From NCBI RefSeq assembly GCF_017872975.1, contig NZ_JAGGJP010000013.1, forward strand, positions 1-64,000: a stretch of 64,000 nucleotides of DNA, in the 5' to 3' direction. The DNA comes from Rubellimicrobium aerolatum. GTDB taxonomy: Bacteria; Pseudomonadota; Alphaproteobacteria; Rhodobacterales; Rhodobacteraceae. The notes beneath the pieces were generated by a model. The model was not told the origin of the DNA. It made no database searches and saw only the letters and a list, made by a program, of their open reading frames with translations. Of the stretch, positions 26,812-35,758 are shown piece after piece. The position numbers were made by a program, and so were the translations under genes. The first letter of the stretch is position 1, and each line of letters begins with the position of its first letter.

Positions 26812-27479
26812 GCGCCGTTTCCATGACCCGGATGAGCGAGATCGTCGAGGAGGAGCTGATCTATGGGGCGCGCCGGCGCGAGCGGGTCTGGAAGGCCATT
26901 GCCGGGATCTGCTTCCTCTTCGGCGTGGTCGGCTGCCTCGCCGCGGCGGCTGTGGCGATCCTCGACGTCGACCCCCCGCCGGCGCTCGTGGCCTACGACC
27001 CCGACACCGGGATGGCGCTGCCCGAGGCGAGCGTCCGGGCCGTCTCGCTCGCCGAGCGCCCGGCGATGATCCAGGCGGAAGTGTTCCGCTACGTGACCGA
27101 CCGCGAGACCTACAACCAACTCGACAACGACCTGCGCGTGCGCCGCCTCCTCGCCATGAGCGAGGCCGGCGCAGCCGACACCCTGCGCGCGCTCTGGACC
27201 TCCGGCCACGACGCCTACCCGCCCGAGGCCTACGGGCCGAACGCCCGCATCGACGTGGAGGTGCTCAGCATCACGCTCATCACCAACAGCCGCGCCCAGG
27301 TGCGGCTCCGCAAGCGCCTGACCGCGCCGGAGGGCGCGACCACCGGGCTCTTCACCGCGACCCTCCTCTTCGCCTTCGCGCCCGAGGCGCGCCGCAGCAT
27401 CGACGAGGTGTGGGGCAATCCCCTGGGCTTCGTCGTGCGGGAGTACGCCATCACCTCCGACCGGCTGGAGGAGGGATGA
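26808..27479 (+). CDS. virB8: VirB8 inner-membrane channel protein
   Basis: A 223-residue VirB8. A short cytoplasmic N-terminus is followed by one membrane segment near 30-52 (IAGICFLFGVVGCLAAAAVAIL) and a periplasmic NTF2-like domain with YVTDRETYNQ and the later QVRLRKRL. VirB8 nucleates the channel. The GTG at 26808 overlaps the virB5 stop; an ATG at 26823 gives a protein five residues shorter and is equally plausible. Confidence 0.9.
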   Translation: MSAVSMTRMSEIVEEELIYGARRRERVWKAIAGICFLFGVVGCLAAAAVAILDVDPPPALVAYDPDTGMALPEASVRAVSLAERPAMIQAEVFRYVTDRETYNQLDNDLRVRRLLAMSEAGAADTLRALWTSGHDAYPPEAYGPNARIDVEVLSITLITNSRAQVRLRKRLTAPEGATTGLFTATLLFAFAPEARRSIDEVWGNPLGFVVREYAITSDRLEEG

Positions 27480-28183
27480 TGGGCTGGATGCGCGGCCTGG
27501 GGCTTGGCTTGGGCCTGATGGGGGCCCTGGCCCCAGTGGCTGAGGCCGAGGTGACGCCGGGGCGTGGCGGCCACGACGAGCGGGTGCGGGTGGCCTCTTA
27601 CGTCGATGGGCAGGTCTATCGGATCAACACCACGCTCCTCCACGTGACCACCGTGGAGTTCGCCCCCGGCGAGACCATCACCAGCATCGTCGCCGGCGAC
27701 ACCGCCGGGTTCCAGTTCGACGGCATCCCGGGCGGGCAGGCCTTCGCGGTCAAGCCCACGGCCTCGGGCGTGAGCACCAACATCAACGTCTACACGAACC
27801 TGCGCTCCTACTACTTCAACGTCGTGGAAGCGGGCGGGCCCACCTACTACGTCGTCCGCTTCGCCTACCCAGGGGCCTCCGCGCCCCAAAGGGGTGCCGT
27901 CGTGCCCCGGGCCACGACCTATCGCTATGGCGTGAGCGGCACGGCCGAGTTCGCCCCCGTGGCCGTCTCCGACGACGGCACCTTCACCTACTTCCAGTTC
28001 GCCCCCAATGCGCCCCTGCCCGCCATCCTGCGGGTCGGGCCCGAGGGCGGCGAGCGCACCGCCAACAGCTCGACCCGCGCCGACGGGGTCGTGCGCGTGT
28101 CCGGCATCAGCCCCCGCTGGGTGCTGCGCCTGGGTGAAGAGGTGGTCTGCGTGCAGGCTGCCCGGCCGGAGGGACCATCATGA
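27476..28183 (+). CDS. virB9: VirB9 outer-membrane core-complex protein
   Basis: A 235-residue exported VirB9. Signal peptide to about residue 25 (LAPVAEAEV), then the beta-rich N-domain (DERVRVASYVDGQVYRINT), the VKPTASGVSTNINVYTNLRSY box, and the C-terminal CagX-type domain with TYFQFAPNAPLPAI. With VirB7 and VirB10 it forms the outer core. The start is one of two adjacent ATGs (27476, 27479) overlapping the virB8 stop. Confidence 0.92.
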   Translation: MMGWMRGLGLGLGLMGALAPVAEAEVTPGRGGHDERVRVASYVDGQVYRINTTLLHVTTVEFAPGETITSIVAGDTAGFQFDGIPGGQAFAVKPTASGVSTNINVYTNLRSYYFNVVEAGGPTYYVVRFAYPGASAPQRGAVVPRATTYRYGVSGTAEFAPVAVSDDGTFTYFQFAPNAPLPAILRVGPEGGERTANSSTRADGVVRVSGISPRWVLRLGEEVVCVQAARPEGPS

Positions 28184-29619
28184 GCAACGGCACCGATCGC
28201 GAGGACGACGGTCCCGACTTCACCGCGCTTCAGGACCGCCTGGAGCCGGGCGGCGGTCCGGGGACACGGGGGTCCCGTGCGCCCCTGCCGATCGGCAAGG
28301 CCTTGGCCGGGCTCACCGCCATCGGCCTCGCGGCGGCGCTCCTGGGTTACGGGATGAGCGAGAGGCGCGGGGACGGGGAGGAGCCGCTGACGACGGCGGA
28401 GCCCGATGACTGGCAGGGCACGGGTCCGGGCTTCGCGACCATGGCCACGCCGCAAGCGGCGCCGGCCCCCGAGCCTATCCCGGCCGCCACCCAACCCTCC
28501 CAGGCTCCGATCCCGCCGCCCAGCCCCTCCGCGACCGAGCAGGCGCTGCGGCAGACCCTGGACGACCTGCGGGCCGAGGTGGAGGCGCTCCGCGAGGCCG
28601 GAAAGCACCAAGGAGCGGAGCCGCCCGATGAGGCCAGTCAGGAGGCCATCGACAGCCTGACCCGGCAACTCGCGACCCTGAGCGATGAGGCGGAGGATCT
28701 GCGGGCCCAGGTTCGCGACGCGGATGTGCAGGCCCGCGCCCGCGACAACGAGATCCGGGGCCTGGAAGCGCGGCTGGAGGCCGCGCAGTTCGGGGACGGG
28801 ACCGTGTCCCCCCTGCCCCCGGAGGGTCTGGAGACGGGTCCGGGGACGGGCGGCGAAGCCGCCCGACTGGCGGCCCTGGAGGAGCGCCGCGCCCGCGCCG
28901 AGGAGCTGCGGCAGGCGCGCATCGAGTCCCCAATGATCGCCTTCGGCGGATCGGCCTCGCCCTCGAACGCCGCAGGCGCTGCCGGGCCTTCGGGGCTCGG
29001 GTCGAACGAGGACTTCCTGCGCCAGGGCGCGCGCCGGGCCGAAGTCGAGCAGGCCAGCGTCATCGCCAATCCGTCCCGCACCGTCATCCAGGGCACCGTG
29101 ATCCAGGCGGCCCTGGAGACGGCCATCGACTCGGACCTCCCGGGCGCCATCCGTGCGGTCGTCTCCGAGGACGTGCACAGCTTTGACGGCACCCGCGTCC
29201 TGATCCCGCGCGGCTCCAAGCTCATCGGCCGCTGCAACAGCCAGATCGGGGCCACGCAGCGCCGCCTGATGATCGCCTGGGATCGCCTCCTCACCCCCGA
29301 CGGCCAGTCGGTGACGATCTCCGCTTATGGCGCGGACGAGCTGGGCCGCTCCGGCACCACGGGGCGGATCGACCGGCGCCTGGGCACCCGCTTCGGCTCG
29401 GCGGCCCTGGTGTCGCTGATCTCCGCCCTGCCCTCGGCGGCGGCGGCCTCGGTGGAAGACCCGTTGGCGGCTGAGTTAGCGGAGGAGCTGGGCGGGGATG
29501 CCGAGGACGCCAGCCGCTCGGTGCTGGACGACTACCTGTCCGTGCCGCCCACCATCTATATCGACCAGGGCGCCCGCATTACCGTCCTCGTGGACCGTGA
29601 TCTGGAGCTTCTCGGATGA
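28180..29619 (+). CDS. virB10: VirB10 T4SS core protein
   Basis: A 479-residue VirB10/TrbI. A cytoplasmic N-terminus is followed by a membrane segment near 37-56 (KALAGLTAIGLAAALLGYGM), a Pro-rich stretch and coiled coil in the periplasm (about 100-230), and the conserved C-terminal barrel domain from about 285 (RTVIQGTVIQAALETAIDS, RVLIPRGSKLIG, DRLLTPDGQSV). VirB10 spans both membranes and gates the channel. Overlaps virB9 and virB11 by four bases each. Confidence 0.95.
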   Translation: MSNGTDREDDGPDFTALQDRLEPGGGPGTRGSRAPLPIGKALAGLTAIGLAAALLGYGMSERRGDGEEPLTTAEPDDWQGTGPGFATMATPQAAPAPEPIPAATQPSQAPIPPPSPSATEQALRQTLDDLRAEVEALREAGKHQGAEPPDEASQEAIDSLTRQLATLSDEAEDLRAQVRDADVQARARDNEIRGLEARLEAAQFGDGTVSPLPPEGLETGPGTGGEAARLAALEERRARAEELRQARIESPMIAFGGSASPSNAAGAAGPSGLGSNEDFLRQGARRAEVEQASVIANPSRTVIQGTVIQAALETAIDSDLPGAIRAVVSEDVHSFDGTRVLIPRGSKLIGRCNSQIGATQRRLMIAWDRLLTPDGQSVTISAYGADELGRSGTTGRIDRRLGTRFGSAALVSLISALPSAAAASVEDPLAAELAEELGGDAEDASRSVLDDYLSVPPTIYIDQGARITVLVDRDLELLG

Positions 29620-30653
29620 CCACCGGCCCGGCCCTCGTCCCCTCCCCCGCCGATCCCGTCGCGGACTCCTATCTCTCGGCCTCCCTCCACCGGCTGGGTC
29701 CGGCGGTGCGGCGCGACGACGTGATCGAGATCGCCGTGAACCCCGACGGCCGGGTCTGGGGCGAGTTCGGGGGCGACCACTTCATGCGTTCGCTGGAGAT
29801 CACGCTGGGGCCGCAAGAGGTGCGCGACTTCGCCGCCCGCATCGCCTCGGCGGCGCGCGCGCAGCTCTCCGACAAGCGGCCCATCCTCAGCGTGTCGATC
29901 CTCCATGGCGGCCGGCCCATCCGGGCGCAGGTGGTCACAGTTCCGGCTGTCGCCGGCGCCGCGCCCGCCATCTCGCTGCGCTTCTTCTCGACGGTGCCGC
30001 TCGACGCCATCCGGCTCGACTGGCTGTATGACGCGCCCCAGAGCCTGGAAGCGCGCCGTCACGCCCGGAACGCCCGGCTGTGCGAGCTGGTGGCCTCGGG
30101 CGACCTGGAAGCGGCGCTGGCCTTCTGCGTCCACCACCGGCTCAACCTCGTGGTCTCGGGCGGCACCAACACCGGCAAGACGGTGGTGCTCCGCAAGCTG
30201 CTCGACCAGGTGCCCGTCCCCGAGCGCATCGTCACCCTCGAGGACGCGGCCGAGCTGCACCCCCGGCAGCCCAATGTGGTCACGCTGCTCACCGACCGGG
30301 ACGCCGCTGAGCGCAGCCCGGACCGGCTCCTGACCTCCACGCTGAGGATGCGGCCCGACCGCATCATCCTGGGCGAGGTGCGGGGCGCCGAGGCCATGGC
30401 GTTCCTGGAGGCCATCAACACCGGGCATGGCGGCTCGATGACGACGCTGCACGCCGAGACGCCCCAGCTCGCCGTCAAGCGCCTCGCCATCGCCGCGTCC
30501 AAGGCCAACCTGCCCATGACCTATGCCGAGCTCCTGGCCTATGTGGAAGGGACCATCGACGTGATCCTGCAAGTGGGCCGGCACGGGGACCGGCGGGGGC
30601 CGACCGAGTTCTACCTGCCGGGGTTGGCCCGAGAGGACGACCAGACGGCGTGA
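29616..30653 (+). CDS. virB11: VirB11 traffic ATPase
   Basis: A 345-residue hexameric ATPase of the VirB11/GspE family that switches the T4SS between pilus building and substrate transfer. Walker A is SGGTNTGKTV near 182, the Asp box ERIVTLEDAAEL follows, Walker B-like RPDRIILGEVRGAEA is present, and the His box NTGHGGSMTTLHAE closes the site. Starts within the virB10 stop. Confidence 0.95.
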   Translation: MTTGPALVPSPADPVADSYLSASLHRLGPAVRRDDVIEIAVNPDGRVWGEFGGDHFMRSLEITLGPQEVRDFAARIASAARAQLSDKRPILSVSILHGGRPIRAQVVTVPAVAGAAPAISLRFFSTVPLDAIRLDWLYDAPQSLEARRHARNARLCELVASGDLEAALAFCVHHRLNLVVSGGTNTGKTVVLRKLLDQVPVPERIVTLEDAAELHPRQPNVVTLLTDRDAAERSPDRLLTSTLRMRPDRIILGEVRGAEAMAFLEAINTGHGGSMTTLHAETPQLAVKRLAIAASKANLPMTYAELLAYVEGTIDVILQVGRHGDRRGPTEFYLPGLAREDDQTA

Positions 30654-30675
30654 GCGCCGCAGAGGAGGAGACGAG

Positions 30676-31257
30676 ATGATGGGCAGACTGCGCTTTCCCA
30701 CCGCCGCGATCACGGTCATCGCTCTCTCGGGAGCCTTGGCCTACCGCCTCGCGGCACAGGAGACCCCCGAGGAGCCGCCCGCGTCCGAGGCGACGCCGGA
30801 GCTGATCTTTCCCGAGATCACCTCTCCGGCCCCGCCGCCGATGACGGAGGAGGAGGCCGCCCGGGTGCTGGGAGTGGACGAGGATGGCGCGGCCGATGTC
30901 CTGGACCTTACCCCGCCCGACCTGAGCGCGCCGCGCAGCGCCCGCGCCTACCGGACCTGCCCGGATCGCGAGGAACGGCCCGCGTGGATTGAAGAACTGA
31001 AAGGCTGGGACTCTATACGAGGTTTGGTGATCTCAGAGATCTACCAAGCTCGCGTCTACGAGAAGATCGTCGCCACCGGCGACTGCTCCTGCGCCAACAA
31101 GGCGCCGCCTTGGGACGCGGCCGAGGCCGAGTATCAGGAGAACTACGCTGCAATAAGCAACCAGGGGCTGCGAGAAGTCAGGGACGAGTTCCAGACTCTC
31201 TCTGGCAATCTTTACAAAGACGCGCGGCGCATCTGCCGCGCCCAAGGCAACTGGTAG
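30676..31257 (+). CDS. Exported hypothetical protein between virB11 and virB6
   Basis: A 193-residue exported protein of unknown family with a GAGGAGGAGACG ribosome site before the ATG. A signal-anchor-like N-terminus (FPTAAITVIALSGALAYRLAA) precedes an acidic, Pro-rich linker (residues 28-90) and a C-terminal helical domain with four cysteines (RTCPDREE, GDCSCANK, RRICRAQ). The gene ends 9 bases before virB6, so it belongs to the transfer operon. Part of it (around 31000-31250) has lower GC than the rest. It may be a VirB6-associated or channel accessory protein; no direct evidence. Confidence 0.7.
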   Translation: MMGRLRFPTAAITVIALSGALAYRLAAQETPEEPPASEATPELIFPEITSPAPPPMTEEEAARVLGVDEDGAADVLDLTPPDLSAPRSARAYRTCPDREERPAWIEELKGWDSIRGLVISEIYQARVYEKIVATGDCSCANKAPPWDAAEAEYQENYAAISNQGLREVRDEFQTLSGNLYKDARRICRAQGNW

Positions 31258-31266
31258 GAGGACGCC

Positions 31267-32373
31267 GTGGGACCGGTCGAATGGATGGTGGGCACTGTCG
31301 ATACTTTCCTCGACGGTGCGGCCGAGTCGAGCTTCGCCGCCGTGGCGGGATCCCTCGGCGGCATCCTCATGGTGGCCTCGACGCTCCTGATCGTCCTGGT
31401 GTTCGTCAACCTCGCGCTTCAGATGCGGCCCATGGACGGCAGCACCGCCGTGGGGCTCGTCGTGCGCCTCCTGCTCATCAACGCTTTCGCTCTTAACTGG
31501 GTGCAGTTCAACGTGGTGGCGTCGGCCATCATCGACGGCCTCGATGACCTCGGGGCTGGGATCGTCAACGCTGTAGGAGGATCAATTCCACCCGGAGGGT
31601 TCCCGAGCGCGTTTGATGATGTGATGTATGAATTTGCTAGATACCTGAATGCGATGGCCGAGAACATGGCTTGGATCGGCGGCAGCGTCGCCACGACCTT
31701 CGGCATGGCGATGATGGGCCTCCTGGGCGCGCTCGCGGGCTGCGTCCTCATCTTCGCCAAGGTGATGCTCACCCTCCTCATCGGCATCGCCCCGGTGATG
31801 ATCGCCACCACGCTCTTCGAGGCCACCAAGGACTACTTCCACCGCTGGCTGTCGCTCTTCGTGGGCTTCGCCATGTATCCGCTCGTCATCGCCGGGGTCA
31901 TGGCGACCGTGATCGGCATGGCTGATGAGATGGCTACTACAATGGGTGATCCAGCGGATGGGGCGACACTTGGGACCCTTCTACCCTTTTTCGCCATGAT
32001 GTTTCTCGTCGCCGGCATGATCGGGGTGATCCCCTTCCTCGTCCGCACGTTGTCGGGCAACTTCGTCCTGCCGGCGATCAGCTCCGTGCTGGGCGGCAAT
32101 GCCCTCAACGCCGGGGCGGGCGCGCTGAGTGGGGCCGCCTCGCAGGCCCGCTACGCCTCGGCCGGGCTCTTCCAGACCCAAGGCTCGCAGGCCCGCGCCC
32201 GGATGGGTCACCGAGGCGTCACCGAGACCCTGGCGGCCGGGGTCGGAGCGGCCGCGCGAGCCAACATCCGCAGCGGCACGCAACTGGCCGACACCATCGC
32301 CCGCATCCAGCGCCTGGAAGCGGCGGGGGTCATCCCCTCCGGCCTCAAGCCCAAGGACCCCAAGACATCTTAG
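31267..32373 (+). CDS. virB6: VirB6/TrbL-family polytopic channel protein
   Basis: A 368-residue membrane protein with about six hydrophobic segments (for example GGILMVASTLLIVLVFVNLA, MGLLGALAGCVLIFAKVMLT, IGVIPFLVR) and a soluble Ala/Arg-rich tail. The IGIAPVMIATTLFEATKDYFHRWLS segment is characteristic of VirB6. It forms the inner-membrane part of the DNA path. GTG start. Placing virB6 last, after virB11, differs from the Agrobacterium order. Two short internal patches (31570-31650 and 31920-31970) have lower GC. Confidence 0.88.
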   Translation: MGPVEWMVGTVDTFLDGAAESSFAAVAGSLGGILMVASTLLIVLVFVNLALQMRPMDGSTAVGLVVRLLLINAFALNWVQFNVVASAIIDGLDDLGAGIVNAVGGSIPPGGFPSAFDDVMYEFARYLNAMAENMAWIGGSVATTFGMAMMGLLGALAGCVLIFAKVMLTLLIGIAPVMIATTLFEATKDYFHRWLSLFVGFAMYPLVIAGVMATVIGMADEMATTMGDPADGATLGTLLPFFAMMFLVAGMIGVIPFLVRTLSGNFVLPAISSVLGGNALNAGAGALSGAASQARYASAGLFQTQGSQARARMGHRGVTETLAAGVGAAARANIRSGTQLADTIARIQRLEAAGVIPSGLKPKDPKTS

Positions 32374-32608
32374 CGGCCGGGGTCTGTTCGGTCACGGCTC
32401 CATGGCCGGGCAGGACGGCCGTCTCGCTCAGCGCATGATCCTCTCGCCGCCGTTCGTCAGGCTCGGCCCCAGGCAGTTCCTCGGGCATCGCTCCACGAAC
32501 GATGGAGCGACACGGAGGAGGAGGCCCTGGTCGATGCGCTCCAGGCCAGCATCGACCAGGACTGGAGGACAGCGCCTCCCCGTCCGTCGGGGATGTGTGG
32601 CTCTGCCC

Positions 32609-32920
32609 CTACCCTGCCTCTCCCTCGGGGGCGGCACCCGGCATGGTGCGAGGGTCGCGCGCGGCGTGGCGGATCGCCAGGATCACCACCTCCGCCTCTC
32701 CCGCCTCGTAGAACGCGAGGTAGGGATAGGGCCGCAGCACCAGCCGGCGCACGCCAGGGTCATCGGTGCGAACGCCCATCTCCGGCTGCTCAGCCAACTG
32801 GGCGAGGAGCCGGTCCACCCGCGAGGCGAGGTCCTCGGCCGCTTGTGGTGAGCGCTCAGCCAGGTAGTCCAGAAGTGCGGCCAAGTCCTCGAAGGCCGGG
32901 CGGGCGAGGCGGACCCTCAC
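32609..32920 (-). CDS. RelE/ParE-family toxin
   Basis: A 103-residue ParE/RelE-fold toxin: VRLARPAFEDLAALLDYLAE at the start, then RLLAQLAEQPEMG, RRLVLRPYPYLAFYE and EVVILAIRHAARDP, the usual strand-helix order and closing strand. ParE members poison gyrase while RelE members cut mRNA; the sequence is nearer ParE. It starts inside the stop of the antitoxin gene (four-base overlap), so the two form one operon. The last 10 residues are a Gly/Glu-rich extension. Confidence 0.85.
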   Translation of the reverse strand: MRVRLARPAFEDLAALLDYLAERSPQAAEDLASRVDRLLAQLAEQPEMGVRTDDPGVRRLVLRPYPYLAFYEAGEAEVVILAIRHAARDPRTMPGAAPEGEAG

Positions 32921-33168
32921 GCCCCGGGCTGCCCTCTGTGCCCTACCCCGTGCCGGGCCAGGAGGCCCCGCACCTCAGCGTCAGAAGCGAACTCGCCCCG
33001 GGCCGCCGCCGCGCGACCCGCCGCCACGGCTGCGCGCTCCTCGGGGGTCAGCGGCACCGGCCCCACCTCCTCGCCGGCGAAGATCAGCAGCTCGCGCGCG
33101 ATCTCGTCCTGCGCCTCGGGCGGGAGCTGGCGGGCGGCGGCGATGGCACGGTCAAGCAGGGCGGTCAT
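32917..33168 (-). CDS. Antitoxin partner of the ParE-like toxin
   Basis: An 83-residue small acidic protein preceding the ParE-like toxin with a four-base overlap. The start at 33168 (MTALLDRAIAAARQLP) was chosen because AAGGAA precedes it; an upstream Met adds ten residues. The segment AAARQLPPEAQDEIARELL resembles other antitoxins whose N-terminus reads as a helical bundle, and EEVGPVPLTPEERAAVAAG is expected to contact the toxin. Confidence 0.8.
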   Translation of the reverse strand: MTALLDRAIAAARQLPPEAQDEIARELLIFAGEEVGPVPLTPEERAAVAAGRAAAARGEFASDAEVRGLLARHGVGHRGQPGA

Positions 33169-33322
33169 GGGGCTTCCTTTCGCACCGGACTTGCGCACAA
33201 CCTAAGCCCCTGCGGCGCTTGGGTCCAGCAAGCGGATCGAAACTCACAATTGGCGCGCGTCTTGCGCCTGTGGCGTTCGCCTCTCAGCCTGCTAAGGCAG
33301 GGGCCGAGCAAAGGACGTCCGC

Positions 33323-34246
33323 ATGACCCTGTTTCGTGGCCTTTCCGCCTTTCCCCTGACGCCGACCGACGCCGCTGGCCATGTGCAGGTGGAGGCCCTG
33401 GGCCGCGTCTTGGAGCGCATCGCGGCAGCCGGAGCGGACTCCGTGGGCCTTCTGGGCAGCACGGGGGCCTACGCCTACCTCACCCGGCCCGAGCGGCGAC
33501 TCGCCGTCGAGGCCGCCGTGGACTGCCTGCGCGGCCGGACGCCCCTCGTCGTGGGCGTGGGGGCGCTTCGCACCGACGAGGCGGTGGCGCTCGCGCGGGA
33601 CGCCGAGGAGGCCGGGGCCGATGGCCTGCTGCTCGCGCCCATGTCCTACCAGCCCCTCACCGAGGGGGAGGTCCACCGCCTCGTGCTGGACGTGGCCGGG
33701 GCTGTCGGCCTGCCGCTCTGCCTTTACAACAACCCCGGCACGACACGCTTCACCTTCAGCCCGGGCCTCATCGCCGAGCTGGCCCAGGTGCCCGGCGTCG
33801 CGGCCGTGAAGATGCCCCTGCCGGGGGACGGCGACGTCGCCGGCGAGATCGCCCGCCTGCGCGGGATGGTGCCCCCGGGCTTCGTCATCGGCCACAGCGG
33901 CGACTGGGGCGCGGCCGACGCGCTCCTTGCTGGCAGCGACGCCTGGTTCAGCGTGGTGGCGGGCCTGCTGCCCGAGCCCGCGCTCCGGCTCACGCGGGCG
34001 GCCCAGGCGGGCGACGCCGAGGAGGCCCGGCGGATCGACGCGGCCTTCGCGCCGCTCTGGTCGCTCTTTCGCCAGTTCGGCAGCTTCCGCATCATGTACG
34101 CCCTGGCGGACGCGCTGGGGCTGGGCCGGTGGGAGCCGCCGCGCCCCCTCCTGCCCCTCGGGCCGGAGGTCCGGGCGCGCCTGGACAAGGCGCTGGACCG
34201 GATCGCGGCCCTCTCCCCCCTCACCCCAGCCCAAGGTGCCTCATGA
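33323..34246 (+). CDS. DapA-family (dihydrodipicolinate synthase-like) lyase/aldolase
   Basis: A 307-residue TIM-barrel enzyme of the DapA/NAL class I aldolase superfamily. The phosphate/carboxylate loop GLLGSTGAYAYLT, catalytic Tyr135 in LCLYNNPGTT and Schiff-base Lys163 in VAAVKMP are intact. Superfamily members use pyruvate or related keto acids, but the pocket here differs from true DapA, so the substrate is unknown. Its stop overlaps the next gene, a LysE-type exporter, so enzyme and exporter form an operon, perhaps for amino acid handling. Confidence 0.85.
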   Translation: MTLFRGLSAFPLTPTDAAGHVQVEALGRVLERIAAAGADSVGLLGSTGAYAYLTRPERRLAVEAAVDCLRGRTPLVVGVGALRTDEAVALARDAEEAGADGLLLAPMSYQPLTEGEVHRLVLDVAGAVGLPLCLYNNPGTTRFTFSPGLIAELAQVPGVAAVKMPLPGDGDVAGEIARLRGMVPPGFVIGHSGDWGAADALLAGSDAWFSVVAGLLPEPALRLTRAAQAGDAEEARRIDAAFAPLWSLFRQFGSFRIMYALADALGLGRWEPPRPLLPLGPEVRARLDKALDRIAALSPLTPAQGAS

Positions 34247-34893
34247 TCGACTCTCACCAGTTCGCCCTGTTCCTCGCCGCCGCCCTCCTGCTCGCCGCGA
34301 CGCCGGGGCCGGGGATCTTCTACGTGGCCGCTCGCACCCTGTCGGGCGGACGGGCCGAGGGGGTCGCCTCGAGCTTCGGCACGGGCCTGGGCGGGCTCGT
34401 GCACGTGACGGCCGGAGCCGTGGGGGTGTCGGCCCTGGTGCTGGCCTCGGCCCAGCTCTTCACGGCGCTCAAGCTCCTGGGCGCGGCCTACCTGGTCTGG
34501 ATCGGGGTCCGCACGATCCTGGCCGCTCGTCGGGACGCGCAGGCCATCGCCGAGGGTTTGGAGCCCGCGCCGCCCGTGGGCGCGCGGCGCGCCTTCCGCG
34601 AGGGGGTCGTCGTGGAGGCGCTGAACCCCAAGACGGCGGCGTCCTTCCTGGCCTTCCTGCCGCAGTTCTTGGACGTGGGGGCGGGCCACGTGGCGCTCCA
34701 ATGCGCCATCCTGGGCGTGACCTCCGTCACCCTGAACACGCTGGCCGACCTCGTGGTGGCCGTGGTGGCGGGCCGCGCGCAGGAGGGCCTGGGCGCCCGG
34801 CCCGGACTCGTGCGCCGGCTGCGCGAGGCCTCGGGCGGGGCCATGGTCGTCCTGGGCCTAGGCCTGATGCTCGCGCGGCGGCCGGCGAGCTGA
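34243..34893 (+). CDS. LysE/RhtB-family amino acid exporter
   Basis: A 216-residue protein with about six membrane segments and the family signature ATPGPGIFYVAARTLSGGRAEG at 19-40, plus the EALNPKTAASFLAFLPQF box near 123. LysE/RhtB proteins export amino acids such as lysine, threonine or homoserine. It overlaps the stop of the upstream dapA-like gene by four bases, so the two are co-translated. Confidence 0.88.
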   Translation: MIDSHQFALFLAAALLLAATPGPGIFYVAARTLSGGRAEGVASSFGTGLGGLVHVTAGAVGVSALVLASAQLFTALKLLGAAYLVWIGVRTILAARRDAQAIAEGLEPAPPVGARRAFREGVVVEALNPKTAASFLAFLPQFLDVGAGHVALQCAILGVTSVTLNTLADLVVAVVAGRAQEGLGARPGLVRRLREASGGAMVVLGLGLMLARRPAS

Positions 34894-34913
34894 TCGCAGA
34901 CGTCTTGCCCTGG

Positions 34914-35693
34914 TCAGGGCACGACCGGCCGCCTCACCGCCTGATAGAGCCGCCGCGTGGCCCGGTCGCCGATGGAGCCCTCCCGCGTGACCGTCGCGGC
35001 CGGGTTCAAGACGAAGGCCACCAGCACCGACGGCTCGACGGCCCGGATCGTCACGTCCACCGGGGCCGTCACCAGGGCGGACTCGGCCTCCCCGAGCCGC
35101 TCCCCCTCGGCCTCGACCGCGCCCGAGTAGACGTAGGCGTAGGTGCTCCAGCCCGGCCGCGACGGCAGCGCGACCGACTGGCCGGCGTCCAAGCGCAGGT
35201 CGTGAAGATACACGTCGTTGCGGACGACAAAGGGGCTGTCGGTGCCCTCTGGCCCGACAAGGAGGCGCCAGGCGTTCGGCGTGGGGTCCGGGAGCGGGCC
35301 GTGCTGGAGCATGGGCTCCAGATCGACCTCATGCGGGCGCACGAAGATCTGGAGCATCCGCAGGGGCGGATCGGAGGGAAGCGTGCGCTCCTCGTGCCAG
35401 AACTCCCGCCCGGCGTTCATCACCAAGAGGTGCCCGGCGTCGGTGACGAGCCTGCCGTGCGTGCGGTCGTCGTGGCGCATGACGCCTTCGGGCACCCAGG
35501 AGATGATCTCGTCCTGCACGTGCGGGTGCATCCCGATCAGCGTGCCGGGGGCCATGAAGGACTCGGCCACCGCCGCGAGCGGCCCGTGGCCGTGGTCGTC
35601 CCCCTCGGGCAGCGCCAGGCCCGGCATGGCGACGCGGACCACGAACTGACCTTGGTCGATGACGGCCGGGGACCGGCCGAGCTTGCGGAACAT
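34914..35693 (-). CDS. Pirin-family bicupin protein
   Basis: A 259-residue pirin. The metal-binding motif is HPHVQDEIISWVPEGVMRHDD at 56-76, supplying the His and Glu ligands, with FWHEERT later in the first cupin. Bacterial pirins act as quercetin dioxygenase-like enzymes or redox-linked regulators. It follows the FMN reductase gene by 65 bases on the same strand, and both are divergent from an HxlR regulator, which suggests a redox or quinone/aromatic stress cassette. Confidence 0.85.
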   Translation of the reverse strand: MFRKLGRSPAVIDQGQFVVRVAMPGLALPEGDDHGHGPLAAVAESFMAPGTLIGMHPHVQDEIISWVPEGVMRHDDRTHGRLVTDAGHLLVMNAGREFWHEERTLPSDPPLRMLQIFVRPHEVDLEPMLQHGPLPDPTPNAWRLLVGPEGTDSPFVVRNDVYLHDLRLDAGQSVALPSRPGWSTYAYVYSGAVEAEGERLGEAESALVTAPVDVTIRAVEPSVLVAFVLNPAATVTREGSIGDRATRRLYQAVRRPVVP

Positions 35694-35758
35694 GGGACGC
35701 CTCCTCGGGCGAGGTGGAAGGGACCGGCCGGAGCCGATCCCGGCCGGATGGGGGTGCG

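Noticed and set aside
32374-32608. Possible gene remnant after virB6
   Set aside because: A short plus frame reads TEEEALVDALQASIDQDWRT, but it is too short and unmatched to call a gene or pseudogene.
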